Shown piece after piece: positions 56,665-64,000 of a stretch of 64,000 nucleotides of DNA. Both the position numbers and the translations under genes were made by a program. The DNA is from Bradyrhizobium sp. Tv2a-2. GTDB taxonomy: Bacteria > Pseudomonadota > Alphaproteobacteria > Rhizobiales > Xanthobacteraceae. The stretch spans positions 125,265 to 189,264 of the forward strand of contig NZ_AXAI01000002.1 in NCBI RefSeq assembly GCF_000472425.1, written 5' to 3'. Position 1 is the stretch's first letter, and each line of letters begins with the position of its first letter. The notes under the pieces were generated by a model. The model ran no database searches. It was not told the DNA's origin and saw nothing but the letters and a program-made list of their open reading frames with translations.

Positions 56665-57300
56665 GTGAAGCGCATCGTGATTGCCGATGATCATGAGGTC
56701 GTACGTTCTGGGCTCCGAGCAATCGTTGAATCTCACTCTGACTGGACCGTCAGTGGAGAAGCGACCAACGGCGAACAGGCGGTCGCGTTGACGCTTGAGA
56801 CCAGGTCGGACGTCGTGATCGTCGACTATTCGATGCCGCTGATGAACGGCATCGAGGTCAGCCGCCGCCTCAAGTCGCTCCATCCGCGCACCGAAGTGCT
56901 GATTCTGACGATGCACGAAAACGAGGAGCTGCTGACCGAGGCCCTTCTGGCCGGTGTACGCGGGTTCCTGTTCAAGTCGGACGCCAGGAAGCACTTGATT
57001 TCCGCAATCGAGGCGCTGCTTGACGGCAGACCCTACTTCACCAGCGTCCTGCTGGAGAAGTTACTGCACGACTACCAGAACAACAGGCAGAACAAATTGG
57101 ATATGTTGCTCACGCCGCGTGAGCAGAGCGTCGTCCAACTCATTGCGGAAGGACACACCAACAGGTCGATCAGCGCCGTCCTGAAGCTGAGCGTGAAGAC
57201 GGTCGAGACTCATCGCGCGTCTGCAATGCGCAAGCTTGGCATGTCGTCGACGGCCGAGCTTGTCCGCTACGCCATTCGCAAGAAGCTCGTCAGTCCTTGA
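56665..57300 (+). CDS. Orphan NarL/FixJ-family response regulator
   Basis: 211 residues from GTG 56665, AGGA upstream. Receiver with D54 (VIVDYSMPLMNGIEV), KSD near 105, and a LuxR helix-turn-helix (LTPREQSVVQLIAEGHTNRS, then SVKTVETHRASAMRKLGMSS). Close paralogue of the regulator at 36833 over its whole length. There is no kinase beside it; it may be served by the kinase at 36002 or by another encoded elsewhere. Immediate neighbours are an RND operon and a broken hydrolase. Confidence 0.94.
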   Translation: MKRIVIADDHEVVRSGLRAIVESHSDWTVSGEATNGEQAVALTLETRSDVVIVDYSMPLMNGIEVSRRLKSLHPRTEVLILTMHENEELLTEALLAGVRGFLFKSDARKHLISAIEALLDGRPYFTSVLLEKLLHDYQNNRQNKLDMLLTPREQSVVQLIAEGHTNRSISAVLKLSVKTVETHRASAMRKLGMSSTAELVRYAIRKKLVSP

Positions 57301-57323
57301 TGGCGCCTTCAACGACCGCGGCG

Positions 57324-57671
57324 CTATCCTCCGTGAGTATCAAGACGTGCAAGGAAATGCAGCACGAGCTGCACGATATCGTCGGTCGCTTCGTCGAGTG
57401 CGAAATGCCCGGCTTCCAGGATGTGAACTTCCGCCTTCGGCACGTCGTCGGCATAGGCCGTGGCACCCGCGAGGGTGAAAGACGGGTCATATTTGCCCCA
57501 CACCACCAGCATTGGCGGCTGCATATCGCGAAGCCACTTCTGCCAGCGCGGATAGGACGCAACGTTGGTCCGGTAATCCAGGAACGGCGTGGTCTGTATG
57601 TCCGCATGGCCCGGCCGCGTGAGAAATGCGTACTCGTCTGTCCATGTGTCCGGATCGTAGCGATCAGGATG
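57324..57671 (-). pseudogene. 5'-truncated alpha/beta-hydrolase (C-terminal part only)
   Basis: The frame (open to 57776) encodes only the C-terminal third of an alpha/beta-hydrolase of the epoxide-hydrolase/dehalogenase-like group: HPDRYDPDTWTDEYAFLTRP, FLDYRTNVASYPRWQKWL, then the late acid region MLVVWGKYDPSFTLAG and the catalytic-His region HILEAGHFALDE. The nucleophile elbow (GxSxG) and first half are missing, and the ORF overlaps the stop of the next gene (57773). Either a decay remnant or fused loss during rearrangement. The upper boundary is approximate. Confidence 0.7.
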
Positions 57672-57772
57672 CGGACTGGAGCCAGGCGTTAGCTCGGCTG
57701 GACCAACCATCGGGAGTGGCCGGACGGCGCCGCGATCATCTGGATGCGCGGAGCCGCAGGCGAGGCGCCAGC

Positions 57773-60613
57773 TCAATTCAGGGCGCCCAAGAACTGCTTC
57801 GCAACGACCAGATCGCGGGTCGAGAGGCCCTCCTGGTATCTTGCCACAAGGGGGGCGATCAGCGCCCGTGCGTCTCCGCTTCGCCCGCTCCTTTGCCAGA
57901 TGCGGCCGAGGCTGACCGCGCCACGCAGCTCCCAGCCGAGGGCGAACTGCTTGCGCGACAAGGCCAGCGACTTCTGTAGACAGGTTTCGGCCTCCGCGGC
58001 GTTCCCTGAAAGGTCCAGTATGTCACCCTTGACCCGGAGCATTTCCGGCATGTCGAAGGACTCCCCGCGATCGCCGCAGTGGGCAATGGCGGCATCGATC
58101 GTGCTTAGTGCGTCCTCGATCCGGTTCTGGAGAGTGAGGCCCTCGGCCAGCGCCGTCGCGAACACGGTGATCATGATCCGATGGCGCGTGGCGTGCAATG
58201 TCGCCTGGCTGCGGCGAAGATGTTCGAGGCCGCTGGCGATGTCTCCGCGCCGCAGCAGAAGCTCACCCTTTTGCCCGATGCCCACGGCGTGATAAGGACC
58301 GAGAAAGTGCTGCGCGGCATGATCGATCAGCCTCTCGATCAGGCTTTCGGCCTGGTCCCAGTCGCCGACCCACAGGAAAACATAGATCGTCCAGATCAGC
58401 GCGATGCCGAGCGTCAGCGGTTGTTCAAGCTGTTCTGCCTCTCGAACGGTATATCGAGCCGCCGCGATTGCCTGGTCGGGCCGGCCGGTGAGCCATAACC
58501 CGCGAGCGAGGGCGACCAGGGCAACGATGCGATCGTCGTAACCGAGATGTCCGATATCAAGCCGCTGCGAGCGCGCATTATGCACCATCGCGCTTTCGCA
58601 GAATGCGACGGCCTTGTCTTGATTGCCGATCAGGTGATGTGCCACGCCCAGCATCCACTCGACATTCACGGTGCTGGTCGGGTCGTTGAGCTTCCTGGCG
58701 ACGGTCTCTCCTTGCTGGCCAGTCCCGAGCGCGCCGTGAAAATCTCCGACCCGCGTCAGGTAGATGTGCAACCCGCGCAGCAGCCAGAGCTGCCAATGCA
58801 GATCGTCGAGCGTCCTGGCCAGATGCAGGCTTCGTGTGAACGCGGACTGGACGGCCTCCGTATTGCCCTGCGTGAACATCACGGAGACGCCGAGCGCCGC
58901 CTGCAACGTCATTTCCTGACGGTCATCTGTCGATGTCGCATCGAGAGATGCGAGCGCCCGTTGGGTCCAGGTGTAGCACTCCGTCAACAACGACATCTCA
59001 AGAAATAACTGGGCTGCGGAGGCGGCCAGAGTGACGCCAGTTGCGTGATCGCCACGGTCGGAGAAACTCCAGGTCAGCGCGGCCCGCACGTTGGGCAAGT
59101 GCTCGGCATAGGCAAGAAAGCCGCCGGCGTTTTGCAGCCCGGCCGATTTGAGGGAAATGTCCTGCAGGAAATCGCGGAAATATTCGGCATGCGCGCGTGC
59201 GACTCGATGTGCTTCGCCAGTCTCCGCCAGTTTATCGGCCACGAAGGCGCGGGTCGTATCGAGCAGCCGATATCTCAATCGCCGCTCAGTCGGAGACGTC
59301 GCGATGAGGCTCTTGGAGAGCAGGTTCGAAAGCGCCTCTACCGCGTCGGGCTCAATGACGCCCTGACTGGCCGCGATCGCAACGGCCGCTTCCAGCGTGA
59401 ACGACCCGACGAACACCGACAGGCCGCGCAACGTGGCGCTTTCCGTCGCCGAAAGCAGGTCGTAACTCCACGCGAGCGCCGCGCTGAGCGTCTGATGCCG
59501 TGGGATAGCCGTGCGCCGTCCTTGCCAAAGTAGGGAGAAGCGACTGTCGAGCAGCGAGGCGATACCGGCGATGCCATACGCATTGACCCGTCCGGCGGCA
59601 AGCTCGATCGCAAGCGCGATACCGTCCAGGCGCCGGCATATTTCGGCGACCAGCGGGACCTCGTCCTCGCCGAGCTTGAATTCGCTTAAGCTCTCCGTGA
59701 TGCGGTCGATGAAGAGCTGTGCTGCCGGATAGGCAAGGACGTCAGCTGCACTCAGCCCGTGGCGCTGCGGTGGGCAATCCAGTGGAAAGAGACGAAAGAC
59801 CCGTTCGCCTTCCGTGCGGAACGACTCCCGACTGGTTGCAAGAACGTGGACCTCCGGCACCTCCCGAACAATGCGTTCGGCCAGCGGCGCCAGCGCATCG
59901 AGCAGATGCTCGCAGCTGTCAAGGATCAGCAGCATTTTGCGGCTGCGCAGGTAAGTCAGCAGGCCAGGCACGGGGTCGTCGGAGTTGACGGTCAGTTCAA
60001 GCGCGGACGCGATGGTGCCAGGAACGAGCCTGGCATCCCTCAGGGCGCCGAAATCGATGAAGATAGCCTGTCCGCCGAAATCAGGAAGCTGGCGATGTGC
60101 GACGGCGACGGCGACCGAGGTCTTGCCGATGCCCCCGGGACCGACGATGGTTACAAAGCGATGCCGCGAAAGCCCGGTCGAGATCTGTTCGATGTCCTCG
60201 CGTCGCCCGACCATGCCTGCGAGCGGCGAGGGGAGGGCGCGAGGGAAGGATACCGTGCCAGTCGCCTGCGTCCCTGAGGAGGTGCGCACGAGAGGAGCAG
60301 CGAGGCAATAGCCGCGTCCGGGTACATTGACGACGTAACGACCACCTGCGGCGCCATCTCCCAAGGCTTTGCGCAAAGCCGCGACGTGGAAGCGCAGGCT
60401 GCCTTCGTCCACATTCACGTCAGCCCATACTCTCTTGGCCAACTCTCTCTTGTCGACGACTTCGCCGGCATGCTCGGCAAGGGCGATGAGAATGTCGAGC
60501 GCACGGCCGCCAATGTGAAGCGGGGTGCCAGTCTTCTCTAGCAACCGCGACTTCGGAAACAGTTGAAATGGCCCAAAGGATATGGCCGGGCCATGGTTCT
60601 GATTGTCTGGCAC
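57773..60613 (-). CDS. Winged-helix/STAND-NTPase/TPR transcriptional regulator
   Basis: 946 residues. Residues 1-105 are an OmpR-type winged helix (FGPFQLFPKSRLL ... SLRFHVAALRKALGDG), 130-420 a STAND/NB-ARC-like NTPase with Walker A GPGGIGKTS (158-166) and LLILDSCEHLLDA, and the rest about ten TPR-like helical pairs. Such one-component regulators couple ligand or partner binding on TPRs to NTP hydrolysis and DNA binding. A paralogue starts beyond 64000. Target genes unknown; the divergent kinase at 60941 is a candidate neighbour. Confidence 0.93.
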   Translation of the reverse strand: MPDNQNHGPAISFGPFQLFPKSRLLEKTGTPLHIGGRALDILIALAEHAGEVVDKRELAKRVWADVNVDEGSLRFHVAALRKALGDGAAGGRYVVNVPGRGYCLAAPLVRTSSGTQATGTVSFPRALPSPLAGMVGRREDIEQISTGLSRHRFVTIVGPGGIGKTSVAVAVAHRQLPDFGGQAIFIDFGALRDARLVPGTIASALELTVNSDDPVPGLLTYLRSRKMLLILDSCEHLLDALAPLAERIVREVPEVHVLATSRESFRTEGERVFRLFPLDCPPQRHGLSAADVLAYPAAQLFIDRITESLSEFKLGEDEVPLVAEICRRLDGIALAIELAAGRVNAYGIAGIASLLDSRFSLLWQGRRTAIPRHQTLSAALAWSYDLLSATESATLRGLSVFVGSFTLEAAVAIAASQGVIEPDAVEALSNLLSKSLIATSPTERRLRYRLLDTTRAFVADKLAETGEAHRVARAHAEYFRDFLQDISLKSAGLQNAGGFLAYAEHLPNVRAALTWSFSDRGDHATGVTLAASAAQLFLEMSLLTECYTWTQRALASLDATSTDDRQEMTLQAALGVSVMFTQGNTEAVQSAFTRSLHLARTLDDLHWQLWLLRGLHIYLTRVGDFHGALGTGQQGETVARKLNDPTSTVNVEWMLGVAHHLIGNQDKAVAFCESAMVHNARSQRLDIGHLGYDDRIVALVALARGLWLTGRPDQAIAAARYTVREAEQLEQPLTLGIALIWTIYVFLWVGDWDQAESLIERLIDHAAQHFLGPYHAVGIGQKGELLLRRGDIASGLEHLRRSQATLHATRHRIMITVFATALAEGLTLQNRIEDALSTIDAAIAHCGDRGESFDMPEMLRVKGDILDLSGNAAEAETCLQKSLALSRKQFALGWELRGAVSLGRIWQRSGRSGDARALIAPLVARYQEGLSTRDLVVAKQFLGALN

Positions 60614-60940
60614 GCCGATGTCACAATGAAAGGGAAGCCCGGAGATTGCTGTTCTGGTCTAGCAGAAGCAGGCCGCGAGTAAACTGGTGGAGAGTAGCGA
60701 GTTCGTTTCCGCATTCTCCAAACCGGCCGCTATTGTCAGACGGTGGTCATCAAATTGTACTTACAGCGTAATGGCTTAACGGGTTTCCGGAGGAGTTGCC
60801 AGGTGCCGGTTCCAATGGGATGGGGGTGCGCGGCAGGGCGTCAAGTGCTTCACATCATAACAAAATCTTGCAACGTCTAACGAGCCAAAGCCGAGCGTTT
60901 CCCGCAGTATCGGCTTCGAACAAACCGAACAGGGAAGATC
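60614..60940. other. Divergent control region
   Basis: About 330 bases between the large regulator (minus) and the HisKA_2 kinase (plus). A-T richer than the genes around it; should hold both promoters. No clear repeats or hairpins. Confidence 0.5.
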
Positions 60941-61612
60941 ATGATGCTTGGCTTCGGCTCTCGACCAAATGACAACATCGCTCAACCCCATCAAGGAGCC
61001 AACATTGACGAGCAGGCGAACGATTGGGAGCTCGTGCTTCGCGAAAGCCATCACCGGATGAAGAACACGCTGACGCTGCTCGGTGCGTCAGTGCGGCGCG
61101 ATTTCGCGCGGTCTGGATCGACCGACCTGTCCGTCGCGGTTGATCGGTTCGAAGGGCGCGTTGTGGCCTTTGGGAGGCTCTATCGGCTCCTGTCTGACGA
61201 TGCTGATAGCAGCCGACTTCCGGTCGCCGCATTCTTCGAGACATTGTGCGGTGCTCTGTCGGAGGCGATTCTGGAGCCAGCCGGCATCCGCTGCGAGGCG
61301 GCGATCGAAGATGGGACCCTCGCAGGATGGAAGTGTCATCGCCTCGCGCTGATGCTGACCGAGTTGGTCACGAACGCGGCCAAGCATGCTTTTCCCAACC
61401 GTAGCGGCGGAATTATCCGCATCCAGATCGCAGCTCGCGAGGGCTGTTGGCACTGCACGGTGGCGGACAACGGTGCCGGCGTGACCGGTTCTCTTCAAGG
61501 CACCGGCGGTCGTATCATGGAAGGCCTCGCCCGAAGCATTCGGGCTCAGGTTCACGGCGAGGCGAGCCGGAGCGGAACAAGGGTGACAATCGTGGTGCCT
61601 GCGTTGGATTAG
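60941..61612 (+). CDS. Short cytoplasmic histidine kinase, HisKA_2/HWE type
   Basis: 223 residues from ATG 60941 (AGGGAAG just upstream; ATG 60944 also possible). No membrane helix and no PAS or GAF sensor. HisKA_2 phosphoacceptor ESHHRMKNTLTLLGA with H37, then an HATPase with LMLTELVTNAAKHAF and DNGAGV. Kinases of this group often act in the general stress response with PhyR-type receivers, but no PhyR, NepR or EcfG gene is in the window, so this role is unproven. Neighbour msrA (129 bases on) is on the same strand. Confidence 0.88.
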   Translation: MMLGFGSRPNDNIAQPHQGANIDEQANDWELVLRESHHRMKNTLTLLGASVRRDFARSGSTDLSVAVDRFEGRVVAFGRLYRLLSDDADSSRLPVAAFFETLCGALSEAILEPAGIRCEAAIEDGTLAGWKCHRLALMLTELVTNAAKHAFPNRSGGIIRIQIAAREGCWHCTVADNGAGVTGSLQGTGGRIMEGLARSIRAQVHGEASRSGTRVTIVVPALD

Positions 61613-61741
61613 AGCCGGCCAAACCTCGAGAACCGGCTGGGCTTCCATGTCGGACAGCTTGGCGGCTGACACACATTCGGCCGGGCTGGAGAAAGTGATA
61701 TAGAGCGATCCGTAGTTGTCTCGATCAAGTGGAGCAAAGCA

Positions 61742-62257
61742 ATGACGACAGAGCGCGCGGTCCTCGCCGGAGGATGCTTCTGGGGTATGCAGGATCTGAT
61801 CCGCAAGCAGCCGGGCGTGATCTCCACACGCGTCGGCTATACCGGCGGCGAGGTGAGGAACGCGACTTATCGAAACCACGAAGGCCATGCCGAGGCGATC
61901 GAGATCATTTTCGATCCTGCAAAGACAAGCTACCGAACATTGCTGGAGTTCTTCTTCCAGATCCACGATCCGACCACGCTCAATCGTCAGGGTAACGACT
62001 GGGGAACGAGCTACCGCTCGGCGATTTTCTATACGACGGACGAGCAGAGAAGGATCGCCGAAGACACGATCGCGGACGTCGATGCGTCGCATCTGTGGCC
62101 CGGTAAGGCTGTCACCGAAGTCAGCCCCGCGGGCGACTTCTGGGAAGCCGAGCCGGAGCACCAGGATTATCTCGAGCGCTATCCGGACGGCTACACCTGT
62201 CACTTTGTCCGGCCCAACTGGAGGCTGCCGCGGCGGGCAGCAGCTGCGGGAGGCTAG
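61742..62257 (+). CDS. msrA: Peptide-methionine (S)-S-oxide reductase MsrA
   Basis: 171 residues. Catalytic motif GGCFWG with C12, [16 protein letters not shown] and the [13 protein letters not shown] block, and resolving C153 ([10 protein letters not shown]). Reduces methionine-S-sulfoxide in proteins and free, with thioredoxin. No msrB neighbour. Cytoplasmic (no signal). The stress context (HWE kinase upstream) fits oxidative repair, by inference. Confidence 0.97.
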   Translation: MTTERAVLAGGCFWGMQDLIRKQPGVISTRVGYTGGEVRNATYRNHEGHAEAIEIIFDPAKTSYRTLLEFFFQIHDPTTLNRQGNDWGTSYRSAIFYTTDEQRRIAEDTIADVDASHLWPGKAVTEVSPAGDFWEAEPEHQDYLERYPDGYTCHFVRPNWRLPRRAAAAGG

Positions 62258-62385
62258 CCATGACCTAGGAATACTGGATCAGCTTCTATTCTGATCCCTC
62301 GGCTTCAAGCGATTGAGCGAGGGTCTTGATACCGCCGACCTGAGAGTTGTCGAACGCCTGCTGACCACGTTGCGTTAACTTCGCC

Positions 62386-64000
62386 TCAGGACCGGAGCTG
62401 CGCGATCAATTCACGCGTGGCCCGCATGTCGGCAATGTCAGATCCCTCCTTGAACGACCCATACACGTTTTCGAGAATCTCCAGAGCCGCTCCATTCTGG
62501 TCGAGTCCGATCTTGAACCGTGCGATGCTGATCGCGCATCTCAACTCCCAGAAGCGTGCGCCCTGTTGCCCTGCGATTTCGATAGCCTCGCCAAAGCACT
62601 CATCGGCGAGAGCCGAATGCCGGTCCTCTCTCAGCAACAGCTCTCCTTTGATGCGGATCAACTCCGGGAGATACCAGCGCTCCTGCCTGTTCTTACAGCG
62701 TGTCAACACGTCATCGATCACTTCAAGGCCGCGATCAACCTGTTGAGCTTCTCCAAAGCATGCCGCGAGCTCGCCCAGCAAAGGAAGAAAGCGGGGTAGG
62801 AAACGGGTGTCCCCGGCGTTATCGAGCTGTTCACGCAGCAGGAGCAGGCCCGTCTCGATGTTCCCGCGCTTCGCCGAGACGATCGCGTTGAAGGCGCGGG
62901 CCCAAATCGCCCAAGGCCGTATTGCGTGGCGTTCAGCATGTTCAAGCAGTTCGGTGGCATAGCTTTCCGCGCCATCGAAATCACCGGACAGAAAAGCAAT
63001 CGGGCAGGCGGCCTGTCCCAACACGCTGCAGAAAGTCAGCGCGTGGCCGGCCATTCGCCCTTCTTCGATGTTTCTTGCGACGAGTTCGAGGGCCTGATCT
63101 GCCAGACCTTGTAGCCACAGTATGCGGGCGCGGAAGTATTGTGTCGAAGTCCGGAGATCGAGTGGAAATATCTTGGGTTTGTCAGCCAGCACATGCAGCG
63201 AGGCGTGCACCCTGTCGATACGGATCCGAGCGGCCGCCTGGTCACCAAGATAATGCAGCGCGACCGCCATGAGCCTATCGCCCAGCATGAGATCTGTCTT
63301 GTCGGGAGACTCCGTTGCCGCGCTTGTGAATCGCTCGGCGAGCGCCCGTGCCTCCCCGAACTCTCCATTGTTGAACTGATCAATGCACAGTCCCCATAGT
63401 GCGCGCAGCCGGAAATCATTGTCGTTAAGCCGATCCGCCAATCCAAGTGTGGCCTCGAGGATCGGGCGCGCTTCCCGCGCGCGGCCCTGTCCATACATCA
63501 GCGACAATCCCAGCGCCGCCAGCAGGTGCATGCGCACTCGGTCGCCGTCAGCGGTTTCGCCAAGTGCTGCCAGTGCCGTTCTGGTCCGCTCGCGGCATTC
63601 GGCGAACAACGACAGGCGTACCCAGAGCGTAACGGCGGCCCCTGTCAGTGCGATTCCAAGCGGCGCGTCGCCGTCGCGCGAGAAAGCCCAGTCCAGCGCC
63701 GCGCGCACATTGTCCAACTCCGGGCCGTAGATGCTGAGCCAGGCCGGCAACGGAAGCGACGTTTCGGTTCCCGCACGATCGAACAGGTCTCGGAAATACT
63801 CGGCGTGCCGCCGCGCAAGCCGCCGAGCCTCGCCAATGTCCTCGAGCTTACCATGCGCGTATGTGCGTGTCGTATCCAGCAGCCGATACCGCATCACCTG
63901 TGCGCCGGAAGGCGCAATCAGCGATTTCGTGACCAGACTGTCAATCGCCTCGATGGCCTCCGACGCACTCAGCCCGCCGCCGCTGGCGACCGCGGCAGCG
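62386..64000 (-). CDS. STAND/TPR regulator C-terminal part (5' end beyond window)
   Basis: The frame runs in from base 64000 and ends at 62386 (about 538 residues seen). RLLDTTRTYAHGKLEDIGEA, RHAEYFRDLFD and then TPR pairs match the C-terminal half of the regulator at 57773 (its RLLDTTRAFVADKLAETGEA). The missing N-terminus presumably carries the winged helix and NTPase. The two paralogues bracket the HWE kinase and msrA, suggesting a local duplication. An internal start at 63897 seen in isolation is not the real start. Confidence 0.87.
   Translation of the reverse strand, partial: AAAVASGGGLSASEAIEAIDSLVTKSLIAPSGAQVMRYRLLDTTRTYAHGKLEDIGEARRLARRHAEYFRDLFDRAGTETSLPLPAWLSIYGPELDNVRAALDWAFSRDGDAPLGIALTGAAVTLWVRLSLFAECRERTRTALAALGETADGDRVRMHLLAALGLSLMYGQGRAREARPILEATLGLADRLNDNDFRLRALWGLCIDQFNNGEFGEARALAERFTSAATESPDKTDLMLGDRLMAVALHYLGDQAAARIRIDRVHASLHVLADKPKIFPLDLRTSTQYFRARILWLQGLADQALELVARNIEEGRMAGHALTFCSVLGQAACPIAFLSGDFDGAESYATELLEHAERHAIRPWAIWARAFNAIVSAKRGNIETGLLLLREQLDNAGDTRFLPRFLPLLGELAACFGEAQQVDRGLEVIDDVLTRCKNRQERWYLPELIRIKGELLLREDRHSALADECFGEAIEIAGQQGARFWELRCAISIARFKIGLDQNGAALEILENVYGSFKEGSDIADMRATRELIAQLRS

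Noticed and set aside
62287..62385. Minus-strand frame ending KLTQRGQQAFDNSQ..., like a MarR C-terminus
   Set aside because: Only about 33 codons, out of frame with the upstream gene, and the similarity is too short to call.

Overview
The window looks like chromosome of a Bradyrhizobium-type alphaproteobacterium (Nitrobacteraceae). The evidence is high GC, a typical alphaproteobacterial GroEL, bradyrhizobial-type small families (DUF992, Tat-signal Arg/Trp-rich peptide, TolB/TPR cyclases), and four copies of a palindromic element whose style I associate with Bradyrhizobium and Rhodopseudomonas. No rRNA, tRNA, CRISPR array, insertion sequence or phage gene was recognised.

Region 1 (1-15217) is a coenzyme F420 island. 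It holds a close homologue of mycobacterial F420-dependent glucose-6-phosphate dehydrogenase (fgd), translationally packed cofE-cofD-cofC, a convergent CofG-CofH fusion (fbiC), six further luciferase-like (LLM) oxidoreductases that may use F420, one LLM protein that more probably uses FMN, a Ddn-type deazaflavin-dependent reductase and an FMN nitroreductase. On paper this is a complete circuit: make F420, reduce it with glucose-6-phosphate, and spend F420H2 on many oxidoreductases. That layout is familiar from mycobacteria and striking here.

Region 2 (15218-24638) has an NTF2/flavin monooxygenase fusion, a broken kup remnant, a groEL without groES, dodecin, an MFS transporter, and an SDR-cupin-metallohydrolase operon.

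Region 3 (24930-37911) is signalling: three large TPR proteins built from swapped modules (winged helix, class III cyclase, SAM-cyclase-AAA), a small PQ-loop membrane protein, a hybrid histidine kinase, and a HisKA_3 kinase with its NarL-type regulator.

Region 4 (38155-56266) is envelope and transport: two RND efflux systems (no outer-membrane factor in view), a DUF992 protein, an AI-2E-type transporter, a Bax-inhibitor-1 protein, a DUF1269 protein, and a six-gene Mrp-type antiporter operon that lacks the large MrpA antiporter domain and carries a fused MbhD/E-MnhB subunit.

Region 5 (56665-64000) has a second NarL-type regulator paralogous to the first, a truncated alpha/beta-hydrolase, two paralogous large winged-helix/NTPase/TPR-type regulators (one cut by the window edge), a lone HisKA_2/HWE kinase and msrA. 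The palindromic elements all lie between convergent genes, which suggests a role as bidirectional terminators.
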